From NCBI GenBank assembly GCA_903889895.1, contig CAISYZ010000186.1, positions 1 to 64,000 on the forward strand: 64,000 nt of DNA. Direction: 5' to 3'. Positions within the stretch are counted from its first letter, which is position 1. The number at the start of each line of letters is the position of its first letter. Made by a program: the position numbers and the translations under genes. Below, piece by piece: positions 40,311-49,171 of the stretch. The stretch comes from an uncultured Verrucomicrobia subdivision 3 bacterium (GTDB lineage: Bacteria; Verrucomicrobiota; Verrucomicrobiia; Limisphaerales; UBA11358). Under the pieces are notes generated by a model. It searched no databases. It saw only the letters and a program-made list of their open reading frames with translations, and was not told where the DNA came from.

Positions 40311-42584
40311 TTACGGAACGGTTCCACCGGCGGCACCAGTTTGAGCCGCTGTTCCCTGCTGGAAATTGACACTTGTAATAACGGTGATTACCTGGGTGGC
40401 GCGCATCTGAGTCTGGCGTCCGCTGGTCGTCGTGATTTCGGGTTCTGCCAACGATTCATAACCGCTGCGCTGCTCCAGGGCGTGAATAACCATCCGGAAA
40501 TTCGGATCGGTCAGGATGCCGGTAATCGTCGCCACCGTGGGTGCAGAATTGCGCAGCCCGCTGGTTAACATTTGATCTGTGGCTGCACCGGCAATCAGAT
40601 TGGCTGCCGTGTTGCCCGGAAATGCCCCCAAAGGATTTGCCGCCGTAACCGGCACGTTGAGGGAAGGCGCGGTGCCAGCCTGACCGACCACCGAGCCGTT
40701 ACCGCTCATGTTGAATTGGCCAAGATACCAATCGAAACCCAAAGCCTTGTTGTCATCCTGTTCCACTTCGATGAAGCGCGCCTTAATATGAACCTGTGGA
40801 GCGACTTCATTCAGCATCTCAATGGCGCGTTCAATCGTATCCAAATCCTGCTCGGTAGCTTTCACGAAAAGTTTGCCTAGGCGGTCGTTGAAAAAAACCG
40901 CCTTCCCCGGTGGATTCATCAGATTTACACCCAAAGCTGTGAAATAGGCGCGAGCCGCCGCGCTAACCGTGGAAGCAAGCGTGATTTGGGTAATGTAGTT
41001 GATACCGCCTTGGCCACCCACACCACCGCCACCACCGGCACCAGTTGTGCCAGCATTGAGCGGATTAATAGCACCATTCTGCCCACCGCCGCCGCCACCA
41101 CCACCACCGCCGCCGCTACCCGTGTTGCGCAGCCCACCAGCGCCAGCAAAGGCGTTAACCACACCAATAACCGCACCGTTGTTTTGATTGTTGCCACCAC
41201 CACCGCCGCCGCCGCCACCACCGCTGCTGCCACCACCAGAGTTATTTATGGCACCAAAGCTTGAAGAGCTAACGCTCTCTAGGCCGGAATAAAATGTGTT
41301 CGGATCGACTTTAAAAATGCGGGTGAACAGCTGTGGCGACTCGGCACCTTTGGAGGAGAATACTACGGCAAAATCCTGCACCGTGTATTTTATCGGATGA
41401 TCGGCCACCATTACAATCGCATCCAAAACATCCGCCAGCCGCACATCCGACAAATTGGGAATCTTGACAATGAAAGAGCCGACATCAACCGCCTCGCCAC
41501 CAGCGGCAGGTGCCGCATTGGCCTGCGGTAAACCGGTAGCCGGATCAATGGCCGGAGCCGCGGCCGGAGCGCCAGGCAAACCTAGTCCGCCACCTAAACC
41601 GTTGCCCGCCGGGGCGGCTATTTCCGGACCGGATTGATCTGGATTCGGGTTGATAAGGAAATTGATACCTTTGCGTTCCGGATCACGCAACCGTGATTGT
41701 TCAGAGAGATTGCGCAACACTTCGCTCAACGGCAAACCATCGAAGGAAACCGTGTCCAGCCGGATATGATCCAACTTGGCCATGATGGCCTGCCGGCCGG
41801 GCCCAGTATAAATCAATGTGTTCGTGGCGTAAGGATTGCCTGCCACGAGGTTGTTCTTATTGGAAGGCAGAATCCAATGTTTCTCCACGTCGGCCATGCG
41901 CACTTGGGTGTCTTCCGTGTGCATCGCGGCTTCACGTGCGAACTTGGCCTGTTGAATAAGATTCAAATAATATGAAGCCGCACCATTGTCAGGATCCAGC
42001 AAGAGCGCCTGGTTCAACTTGGCCTCGGCATCCTCCAGTTTACCCATTTCGTAAAGCAGCTTCCCGTCTTGAACCATGGTCTTGGCGTCCAGCTTCTGGC
42101 TGGCAATCTGTGGCATCTGCTCCATCACCGCTGCGCTGGGAATGCGCCCCTTGTTGGCGGCCAGCATCTGATCATTTTGCTTCTTGAAAGCCAGCGCCTC
42201 GGCGTGTTGGGGTGCAACTTTCAACACCTGCTGCACTTGCGTGGCAGCTTCGCGCAAATCCCCGTGGCTCTGCGCATCCCGCGCCAAGGCCAGCCGCGTG
42301 GCCGCAAGACCATTGATGGCTTGGGCATTTTCAGCGTCAATGCCGGAACCGATTTGCTGCGCCAGTTCGCAGGACTCCTGATAAAGCTTCGCGGCAGCCA
42401 CGGTCTCGCCGGACTGAGCGGCATGGCGCGCGTCAGCGAGCTTTTGGCGCAACACAATGGTGTTGGCCTGACGTAACACGGCTTCGTTGACCGCCGTGGC
42501 GGTGGGGCTATCCTGGGCTGGCGCGATTGCGGGCAAGGCAAGCAAGGCGGCAAGACCGAGGAAAAGAATGGCGGCTTTAGTCAT
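40311..42584 (-). CDS. Secretin N-terminal half (PilQ/GspD-like) with TPR-like N-terminus and poly-Gly linker
   Basis: 757 aa; N-domain VSFDGLPLSEVLRNLSEQSR, VRLADVLDAIVMVADHPIKYTVQDFAVVFSS, then VHIKARFIEVEQDDNKALGFDWYLGQF and SLAEPEITTTSGRQTQMRATQVITVITSVNF; stops before the secretin signature. Confidence 0.88.
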   Translation of the reverse strand: MTKAAILFLGLAALLALPAIAPAQDSPTATAVNEAVLRQANTIVLRQKLADARHAAQSGETVAAAKLYQESCELAQQIGSGIDAENAQAINGLAATRLALARDAQSHGDLREAATQVQQVLKVAPQHAEALAFKKQNDQMLAANKGRIPSAAVMEQMPQIASQKLDAKTMVQDGKLLYEMGKLEDAEAKLNQALLLDPDNGAASYYLNLIQQAKFAREAAMHTEDTQVRMADVEKHWILPSNKNNLVAGNPYATNTLIYTGPGRQAIMAKLDHIRLDTVSFDGLPLSEVLRNLSEQSRLRDPERKGINFLINPNPDQSGPEIAAPAGNGLGGGLGLPGAPAAAPAIDPATGLPQANAAPAAGGEAVDVGSFIVKIPNLSDVRLADVLDAIVMVADHPIKYTVQDFAVVFSSKGAESPQLFTRIFKVDPNTFYSGLESVSSSSFGAINNSGGGSSGGGGGGGGGGNNQNNGAVIGVVNAFAGAGGLRNTGSGGGGGGGGGGGQNGAINPLNAGTTGAGGGGGVGGQGGINYITQITLASTVSAAARAYFTALGVNLMNPPGKAVFFNDRLGKLFVKATEQDLDTIERAIEMLNEVAPQVHIKARFIEVEQDDNKALGFDWYLGQFNMSGNGSVVGQAGTAPSLNVPVTAANPLGAFPGNTAANLIAGAATDQMLTSGLRNSAPTVATITGILTDPNFRMVIHALEQRSGYESLAEPEITTTSGRQTQMRATQVITVITSVNFQQGTAAQTGAAGGTVP

Positions 42585-42636
42585 GGCAATGTGAGGTTCT
42601 TCAAAGTGGCGCGGTTCAATAAGGAATTTTTAACAG

Positions 42637-43422
42637 TCAGGGGGCAAATGGCAAAGCAGATTTTTTCTGGTTGGACTGATCCATCAAAACCAACTCATTC
42701 TGGCTAACCTCAGAAACGAGGAAATCCGTGAAATTAAACGAAACTTTTGTCCCCACCCGGCAATTGTGAAAAACTTTTTTCTCCGGGTCATAGCGAAAAT
42801 CAGCCATGTAACCGTCCACGCGCCGAAACGGTTTGTCGCGCAACACCGTCACGGTCTCGCCCGAATCCGCCAAATTGATGAGCACAGAGTCGGGATTCTC
42901 TGGCGCGCCTATCACATCCACCAGCGTGAACATGTCATTCTTGTCGCCCTTGGAAACAAAACGCTGCTGCTTATGCCGCTTGGCCAGCGTGGCGGCAGCC
43001 TGTCGTTCCACACCGATGACATAGCGCGCACCAGCCTCGTTGGTCGTAGCTGAATCCAATGTTAGGACCAGATACAGCGGGACGATGTTCGTCACCACCG
43101 CCACTTGTGGGCCAACGCTGGTATCTTTCTTAACGATGCGATTATCCAAAGTTTTCTGCCACTGAAACGGATTGAACAGCTTGTTGCCGGTTTCCAAATC
43201 CAACACAAAGGGCGATTGCAACCGCGTCATCGCGGCGCCATTGGTCGTCAAATCCAAATCCGGCAGCGCCTTGGCGGGAGGATTAATCAGCCCATTCGCT
43301 GCGTCATCCATCGCCTGCTTGTCCGACGCAATGTAAAACAGCATGAACACCAGCACGCCAATCAGACCCGCCAGCACAATGCCCAGCAAAATCTTTTCGT
43401 AATGTTTTTTGAAAAATTGCAT
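42637..43422 (-). CDS. PilP-like inner-membrane pilus/secretion assembly protein
   Basis: 261 aa; N-terminal TM ILLGIVLAGLIGVLVFMLFYI; position between PilO-like and secretin genes; VSFNFTDFLVSEVSQNELVLMDQSNQKK. Confidence 0.6.
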   Translation of the reverse strand: MQFFKKHYEKILLGIVLAGLIGVLVFMLFYIASDKQAMDDAANGLINPPAKALPDLDLTTNGAAMTRLQSPFVLDLETGNKLFNPFQWQKTLDNRIVKKDTSVGPQVAVVTNIVPLYLVLTLDSATTNEAGARYVIGVERQAAATLAKRHKQQRFVSKGDKNDMFTLVDVIGAPENPDSVLINLADSGETVTVLRDKPFRRVDGYMADFRYDPEKKVFHNCRVGTKVSFNFTDFLVSEVSQNELVLMDQSNQKKSALPFAP

Positions 43423-43423
43423 T

Positions 43424-44377
43424 TTAACTCTTAGGCAACAGTTTCACCAAACCGACTTCCAGTGAGACGCGGAGAACCTGCTCCTTCAAAATCGTCTGCA
43501 AACCGCCCTTGCCCGCCGTCGGTTGGACCGGAGCCGTCGGAGCCGGCATCATCCCCGGTTGCATCATCCCCGGCGGCAACAGCGCCCCCGGCATGCCGCC
43601 CGGCTGCATCCCAGCATCCGTCGGCGCGGCGAAGGCGGAGGATCCCGCTGGCTGGACATTGATGGACTTGATCAAAAACGTATTTGACGAAGTCGCAAAC
43701 GCGCCGATCACATGAGAAAGTTCGGGTGTGAAGCAACGGAAGGTAACAACATAGGGAGTTATCACGGCCAAGTCATTGGTGACCGGACGTTCGTCAATGT
43801 AATCGCCCGGCGAGCCTGCCGCATCGTCCGGCGAAACGCGCACCCGTTGGATACCATCCAAAGCATTCACGCGTGCGGAAAAGACAGTATCTGCTATGGC
43901 CTTGACCTCGCCCAACTGCTCCGCCAATGGACTCAGGCTACCGTCAGCGAATTTCACCAAGGTGCGCTGGGCCGAAAATGAAAAATCATATTTCGGAGGC
44001 AGCATCACGCCTGCATCATCAGCCTCATGTTGCAAGACATCAATCGTGCGACGCAGCGCCCCGGCGTAGGTTTCACTGCTGACATTGTCCGCCGGAATGG
44101 CCGGGATGGATTGAAAATAATTCCGCGAGGAAGCGATCCAAGCGCGCACCTGCTGCTCCTGATCCTTGGCGATTTTGGTATTGTCCACCTTCTCGTTTCC
44201 TGGTGACGGCTGTTGCTGCTGCAGATTTTTTAACGTGCCATAAATCTCGTTGAGCTTGTCGGCCGCGTCGGAGTTGCGGGTCCAATCCTTGTAGATGTAA
44301 AAACCGCCCGCGCCGAGCAACGCCAAGGTGACAACGCCGCCAATCACGATGAAAAGATTTCGTTTGATCCAGCCCAT
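43424..44377 (-). CDS. PilO-like / Amuc_1100-like pilus assembly protein
   Basis: 317 aa; single N-terminal TM then periplasmic alpha/beta region; gene order PilM-(PilN)-PilO-PilP-secretin. Confidence 0.6.
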   Translation of the reverse strand: MGWIKRNLFIVIGGVVTLALLGAGGFYIYKDWTRNSDAADKLNEIYGTLKNLQQQQPSPGNEKVDNTKIAKDQEQQVRAWIASSRNYFQSIPAIPADNVSSETYAGALRRTIDVLQHEADDAGVMLPPKYDFSFSAQRTLVKFADGSLSPLAEQLGEVKAIADTVFSARVNALDGIQRVRVSPDDAAGSPGDYIDERPVTNDLAVITPYVVTFRCFTPELSHVIGAFATSSNTFLIKSINVQPAGSSAFAAPTDAGMQPGGMPGALLPPGMMQPGMMPAPTAPVQPTAGKGGLQTILKEQVLRVSLEVGLVKLLPKS

Positions 44378-44378
44378 A

Positions 44379-46232
44379 TCAAAAATTAAGCGGGTTGAGC
44401 GGCATCACGTTCACGGTGAAAGTGAAAGTTCCGGTGGTTTCGTCCGGCACAATGTTTCCGACCAGCGACGTCGCCTTCGGATCAACCAGCGGTGAAGACT
44501 TGATTTCATTTTCCACCGCGTAGGCAATTTCACTGTCCGGCGCATCTACGCCGACAAGCCTGACGGCGCGGCATACTAACGTAATCACGGCGTTTGTATT
44601 GCCCGCAACTGCAGCCTGACCAGCGTCACCTGCCGGCGGCGGCGAGATGGCTGGCAGCATACCGGGCATACCGGGCATACCCGGCGGCGGCGGAGCACCC
44701 ATGCCGGGCATGGGAGCACCTAGGTTGGCACCGACAGCCGCAGTTCCTAGGTTGGCCGCTGATGTCATGGATTCAATCCAGATACCAACATCTACGCCCG
44801 CCTTTTCGGAGGCGAGCTTTTTCTGAATATCCGCTTCCGACCGAATCAGGGCGCGGCGCATTTCCGCAAGAAAATCGCCCCAATAATACCGCTGCTGCAA
44901 CCACGATAGCAGCTTGCCAGCTTCTGCTTGAGACTTCTGAAGTTTTTTGTAGGCACCATTGAACCGGTCCATCTTGGCATTCAACTCCGCCACCTTGGGA
45001 TTAAGCCGGTCAATTTCCGTCTCTTTGTTGACCGCCAGTTTCTGGAACAAAAAACCGACACCGAAGGCGACCAGCACCAGGCTGATGACCGTGGCGATAA
45101 AATAAGGCTTTTTCTGGTTGAAAGACTGCCAGCGCAGCGTGCTCTCCGGCATCAAATTCATTTCCACCGGACACGTCGCCAGATTCCGCAAGCCGAGGCC
45201 GACGACTTCGCCCAAGCCGTGTGCGACACGCGAAAGCGCTTCGAGATCCACCGCCGGATCAATCTGCACATTGCGGAATGGATTGAAATATTCCACCGGC
45301 ACGTTCAATTTTTCGGCGAAAAACTGCGCCGTGTAAGGCATGATGCTCGCACCACCGGACAGGAACAGGCGCTGTGGCTTGGTGCCGCCCTGCTGGCCGG
45401 TGTAAAACTGCATCGTCTGATTGACTTGGATATGCAGTTTGGTCATGAACTGCCGCGCGATTTTCGAGATGGCCGCCTGATGCGGATTCTCCGGCTCTTC
45501 ATAGGCGCCGCCTAGGCTGACAAAGCCTTCCGCGATTTTAATTTTTTCCGCCTCGTCAAATTTTAACTTCGACTCATTGGCAAAATCCTGCGTGATGATG
45601 TTCGCGCCCAGGTTAATGCTGCGGGAGAAAACTTTACCCTTCTCAAAGAACAGCAGGTTGCTCGTCTTCGCGCCGATGTCGAGCAGCATGGTGCAGTCTT
45701 CAAGGTCGGGATAATTGTAGCGGAAAGAATTGCACAGCGCGGCCGGCGAGGCGTCGCACAACTGTAATTTTAATTTGGCCTGGTCAGCCACGCGGAAAAG
45801 CCCCTCGACGATTTCCGACTTGATGGCGACGAGCAGCACTTCCAACTCGCCGCTCGCAGCCGAGCCGAGAATTTGGTAATCCCAAACCACTTCGGAAAGC
45901 GGAAACGGCACGTTCTGCTGCGCCTCGTATTGAATGATCTGGCCGACCTTGGCGGCATCCACCGGCGGCAGTTTTACAAACTTGGAAAAGACATGAAAAC
46001 CGGGCGCGCAGACGTTGACGCTCTTCGCCTTGAGACCTTTTTCCGCCAGCACTTCCTGTAGTGCCTGCAAAATGGTCTTCTCACGGGTGGCCTCCTGCGA
46101 ACCTTCCAGGCCGAGCGGCTTGATGGCAAAATTCTTCAGCAGCAAACCGCCTGACTCGTTGATTTCAAACTCGGCCAGCTTGAGGCTACCGGCTCCGAAA
46201 TCAACCGTCAAAAATGACTTGGTGTTCAGCAT
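44379..46232 (-). CDS. PilM (FtsA/actin-like) fused to PilN-like TM domain
   Basis: 617 aa; FLTVDFGAGSLKLAEFEINESGG, KLPPVDAAKVGQIIQYEAQQNVPFPLSEVVWDYQIL, LLDIGAKTSNLLFFEKGKVFSRSINLGANIIT, SGGASIMPYTAQFFAEKLNVPVEYFNPF; then KPYFIATVISLVLVAFGVGFLFQKLAVN TM + coiled coil. Confidence 0.88.
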   Translation of the reverse strand: MLNTKSFLTVDFGAGSLKLAEFEINESGGLLLKNFAIKPLGLEGSQEATREKTILQALQEVLAEKGLKAKSVNVCAPGFHVFSKFVKLPPVDAAKVGQIIQYEAQQNVPFPLSEVVWDYQILGSAASGELEVLLVAIKSEIVEGLFRVADQAKLKLQLCDASPAALCNSFRYNYPDLEDCTMLLDIGAKTSNLLFFEKGKVFSRSINLGANIITQDFANESKLKFDEAEKIKIAEGFVSLGGAYEEPENPHQAAISKIARQFMTKLHIQVNQTMQFYTGQQGGTKPQRLFLSGGASIMPYTAQFFAEKLNVPVEYFNPFRNVQIDPAVDLEALSRVAHGLGEVVGLGLRNLATCPVEMNLMPESTLRWQSFNQKKPYFIATVISLVLVAFGVGFLFQKLAVNKETEIDRLNPKVAELNAKMDRFNGAYKKLQKSQAEAGKLLSWLQQRYYWGDFLAEMRRALIRSEADIQKKLASEKAGVDVGIWIESMTSAANLGTAAVGANLGAPMPGMGAPPPPGMPGMPGMLPAISPPPAGDAGQAAVAGNTNAVITLVCRAVRLVGVDAPDSEIAYAVENEIKSSPLVDPKATSLVGNIVPDETTGTFTFTVNVMPLNPLNF

Positions 46233-46398
46233 GTGTTAAACGACCCGCCACCCAGAAAACTCCGGGGTCAAAATTTTATGCGTGGCAGCGCGTTGTGATT
46301 ACGGCAAATCCGGCATCCGGTCAAACCAAAAAGAGAAATCTTTGCGCCACCGCACAAAAAATATTGCATCCCGCCCGCGGCTTTGGCTTCATCCCGCC

Positions 46399-46698
46399 AT
46401 GTCACGACCGGTTTCCACCAACGCCCGCCGCCGGATGATCGTTTATTTTGCCGGTCGCGTGCAGGGTGTCGGCTTTCGCTACACCGCCAAGACCGTTGCC
46501 ACCGGCTTTGAAATCACCGGCACCATCCGCAATCTGCCCGACGGCCGCGTGGAACTCGTGGCCGAGGGCGACATGGCGGAACTCGACGCCTTTCGCGCCG
46601 ACCTGCGCGATGCAGGTCTTGCTGGATTTATTCGTGACGAGCAGGTAATGTGGGCGGACGCGAAAAATGAATTTCGGGGATTTGAGATTGTTCGTTAG
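46399..46698 (+). CDS. acyP: Acylphosphatase
   Basis: VYFAGRVQGVGFRYTAKTVATGFEITGTIRNLPDGRVELVAEGD. Confidence 0.92.
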   Translation: MSRPVSTNARRRMIVYFAGRVQGVGFRYTAKTVATGFEITGTIRNLPDGRVELVAEGDMAELDAFRADLRDAGLAGFIRDEQVMWADAKNEFRGFEIVR

Positions 46699-46701
46699 GA
46701 A

Positions 46702-47424
46702 ATGAAATACGCTATCATCGCAGACATCCACGGCAACTTGGACGCTTTTCAGGTTGTGCTGGAGGACATTCGTGCCCAGAACGCCACCCACATCGTCTGC
46801 CTCGGCGATGTCGTCGGCTACAACGCACAGCCTAAGGAATGTCTGAAGATCGTCCGCGACATGAACATTCCGTGCGTGAAGGGCAATCACGACGATCTCT
46901 GCTCCACCAACAACGAGCTTGAAGGTTTCAATCCCCACGCCGCTGACGCCGTCCACTGGACGCGCGCGCAATTGGACGAAGAAGAAAAAGCCTGGCTGCG
47001 CGATTTGAAATACACCCGCATGGCGGCGAATTTCACGATGGTTCACGCCACGCTCGACGCGCCGGACAAGTGGCAATACGTTTTCGACAAGCTTGCCGCT
47101 GCCGCCAGTTTTCCCTATCAAAACACGCAGATGTGCTTCTTCGGCCACACGCATGTGCCCGTCGCCTTCATGCGCGACACTGTTGTGCGCGGCGGCACCT
47201 ATTCGAAGTTCAAGGTGGACTCCTCGAAAAAATATTTTATCAACGTTGGTGCCGTCGGCCAGCCGCGCGACAACAATCCCAAGTCCGCCTACGTCATTTA
47301 CGACATGGACGCGCAGACGATTGAACTCCGCCGCCTCGATTACGACATCGAATCCGCCCAACGGAAAATCCGCGAGGCCGGCCTGCCCGAACGCCTCGCC
47401 GAACGGCTGGCCTACGGCCGTTGA
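46702..47424 (+). CDS. Metallophosphoesterase (YfcE/MJ0936-like)
   Basis: MKYAIIADIHGNLDAFQVVLEDI, CLGDVVGYNAQPKECL, VKGNHDDL, FFGHTHVPVAF. Confidence 0.93.
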   Translation: MKYAIIADIHGNLDAFQVVLEDIRAQNATHIVCLGDVVGYNAQPKECLKIVRDMNIPCVKGNHDDLCSTNNELEGFNPHAADAVHWTRAQLDEEEKAWLRDLKYTRMAANFTMVHATLDAPDKWQYVFDKLAAAASFPYQNTQMCFFGHTHVPVAFMRDTVVRGGTYSKFKVDSSKKYFINVGAVGQPRDNNPKSAYVIYDMDAQTIELRRLDYDIESAQRKIREAGLPERLAERLAYGR

Positions 47425-48461
47425 AAATTCTCATCCTCAAACCCAGTTCGCTCGGCGACGTGATTCACGCGCTGCCCGTGCTGCGTCTGCTGAAACGACA
47501 TCAGCCGAACGCGGAAATTTTCTGGTGGATTGACTCCGCGCTCGCGCCGCTCATCGAAGGCGATTCTGACCTGGCCGGCATTGTCCGCTTCGAACGCAAG
47601 CGCTGGGCCAAGCCGCAGCACTGGCCGGAAATGGTTCGCAGCCTCCGCTGGCTGCGCGCGCAAAACTTTGATCTCGTCATTGATCTGCAATGCCTTGCCC
47701 GCAGCGGCGCATTTGCGTGGCTGGCCAATGGCAAACAACTCATCGGCCTCGACGAAGTCCGCGAAGGCGCGCGCGGCTTTTACGACGTCGCCGTGCCGCG
47801 CAAAGATTTTCACACGCACGCCGTGGACTGGTATCTCGCCGTGCTGCCGCCGCTCGGCGTGCCCGTTCATAAAAATTTCAACTGGCTGCCCGAACGCCCG
47901 CAGATTGCCGAGGATGTCCATAAAAAGTGGCTTCAAGAAAATGCGAAATGCGAAATGCGAAATGCGAAATTGATCCTGCTCCAGCCCGGCGCGCGCTGGT
48001 TGAACAAACGCTGGCCCGTTCAGCATTTTGCCGAACTCGTCCGCGCGCTCGCAAAAAAATTTCCTGAGGCGCGCTTCGGCGTGCTCGGCGGCAAGGACGA
48101 CGCGCCGCTGGGCCAGCAGATTGCCCAAGTGGCGCCGGAAAAAGTTTTGAATCTCTGCGGCGCAACGTCGCTGCCCGAAATGATCGAGTGGGTTCGCCTC
48201 GGTGATTTGCTTGTGACCAACGACACCGGCCCGATGCACGTGGCCGCCGCGCTCGGCAAGCCGCTCATCGCGCTCTTCGGCCCGACCGCGCCGGAACGCA
48301 CCGGCCCTTACGGCCAGCTGGAAAATGTTCTGCGCCTGAAACTCCCCTGCTCGCCTTGCCTGAAATCGGATTGCCATTATGAAAAAACGGACGAGTGCCT
48401 GCGCGCATTTACCCCAGCGATGGTTGTGGCTCGCGTGGAAAAATTGCTGACACGCGCTTGA
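47421..48461 (+). CDS. Glycosyltransferase family 9 (LPS heptosyltransferase-like)
   Basis: TTG start overlapping upstream stop; MKILILKPSSLGDVIHALPVLRLLKRHQPNAEI...NLCGATSLPEMIEWVRLGDLLVTNDTGPMHVAAALGKPLIALFGPTAPERTGPYG. Confidence 0.92.
   Translation: MKILILKPSSLGDVIHALPVLRLLKRHQPNAEIFWWIDSALAPLIEGDSDLAGIVRFERKRWAKPQHWPEMVRSLRWLRAQNFDLVIDLQCLARSGAFAWLANGKQLIGLDEVREGARGFYDVAVPRKDFHTHAVDWYLAVLPPLGVPVHKNFNWLPERPQIAEDVHKKWLQENAKCEMRNAKLILLQPGARWLNKRWPVQHFAELVRALAKKFPEARFGVLGGKDDAPLGQQIAQVAPEKVLNLCGATSLPEMIEWVRLGDLLVTNDTGPMHVAAALGKPLIALFGPTAPERTGPYGQLENVLRLKLPCSPCLKSDCHYEKTDECLRAFTPAMVVARVEKLLTRA
47940..47970 (+). repeat. Heptamer tandem repeat (AATGCGA)x4 plus partial, inside coding sequence
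   Basis: aatgcga aatgcga aatgcga aatgcga aat in gaaaatgcgaaatgcgaaatgcgaaatgcgaaattg. Confidence 0.9.
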
Positions 48462-48491
48462 CGAAATATATTTCCGCGCCACGCTGAAGCC

Positions 48492-49127
48492 ATGAAATCC
48501 GCCGCGCTCCTGTTTCTGCTCGCCGTTCAATTTGGTTTCGCCGGTAGCATTGAACTTTTCAACGGCACCAACTTCGCCGGCTGGACATTTTGCATGAAGG
48601 ACAACGCCGACCCGCTAAATACTTGGAGCGTCACGAACGGCGTCATTCATTGCACCGGCAAGCCCACCGGTTATCTCCGCACCACACAAAGTTTCAGCAA
48701 TTATACAGTCGCCGTCGAATGGCGCTTCCGCAAAATCGCGCCCAAAGCCGACAACACTGGCGTGCTCGTTCATATGCAGTTGCCCGACAAAGTCTGGCCG
48801 ATGTGCGTGCAGAACCAGGGCAAATCCGGCCGGCAGGGCGACCTCTTCGTCATGGCTGGCGCGGAGTGCAAAGAGCATCTCGCGCTGGGCAAGGATGCCA
48901 ACACGCCCGTACCGCTGCGCGGAGCAGCGAATGAAAATCCCATAGGCAAATGGAACACCAACGTCACGATTTGCGCCGGCAACAAGGTTCAGGCCATCAT
49001 CAACGGCAAGCTGCTAAACGAAATTACCGAATGCACCATTTCATCGGGCTTCATTGGCATCCAGAGTGAAGGCGGCGACATTGAAATCCGATCAGTTGAT
49101 TATTTACCTCTAAAAGACAGCCGTTAA
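48492..49127 (+). CDS. DUF1080 (3-keto-disaccharide hydrolase-like) secreted protein
   Basis: Signal peptide; IELFNGTNFAGWTF...WSVTNGVIHCTGKPTGYLRTTQSFSNYTVAVEWRF...EIRSVDYLPLKD. Confidence 0.85.
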   Translation: MKSAALLFLLAVQFGFAGSIELFNGTNFAGWTFCMKDNADPLNTWSVTNGVIHCTGKPTGYLRTTQSFSNYTVAVEWRFRKIAPKADNTGVLVHMQLPDKVWPMCVQNQGKSGRQGDLFVMAGAECKEHLALGKDANTPVPLRGAANENPIGKWNTNVTICAGNKVQAIINGKLLNEITECTISSGFIGIQSEGGDIEIRSVDYLPLKDSR

Positions 49128-49171
49128 GAATTCAACCTGTTATAAATACCAATTAAAGCCTAGATTAAATC

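Noticed and set aside
39631-42584. Simple sequencing frameshift as cause of the split secretin
   Set aside because: The second ORF begins with a complete signal peptide that would not be present in a single frameshifted secretin; still worth read confirmation.
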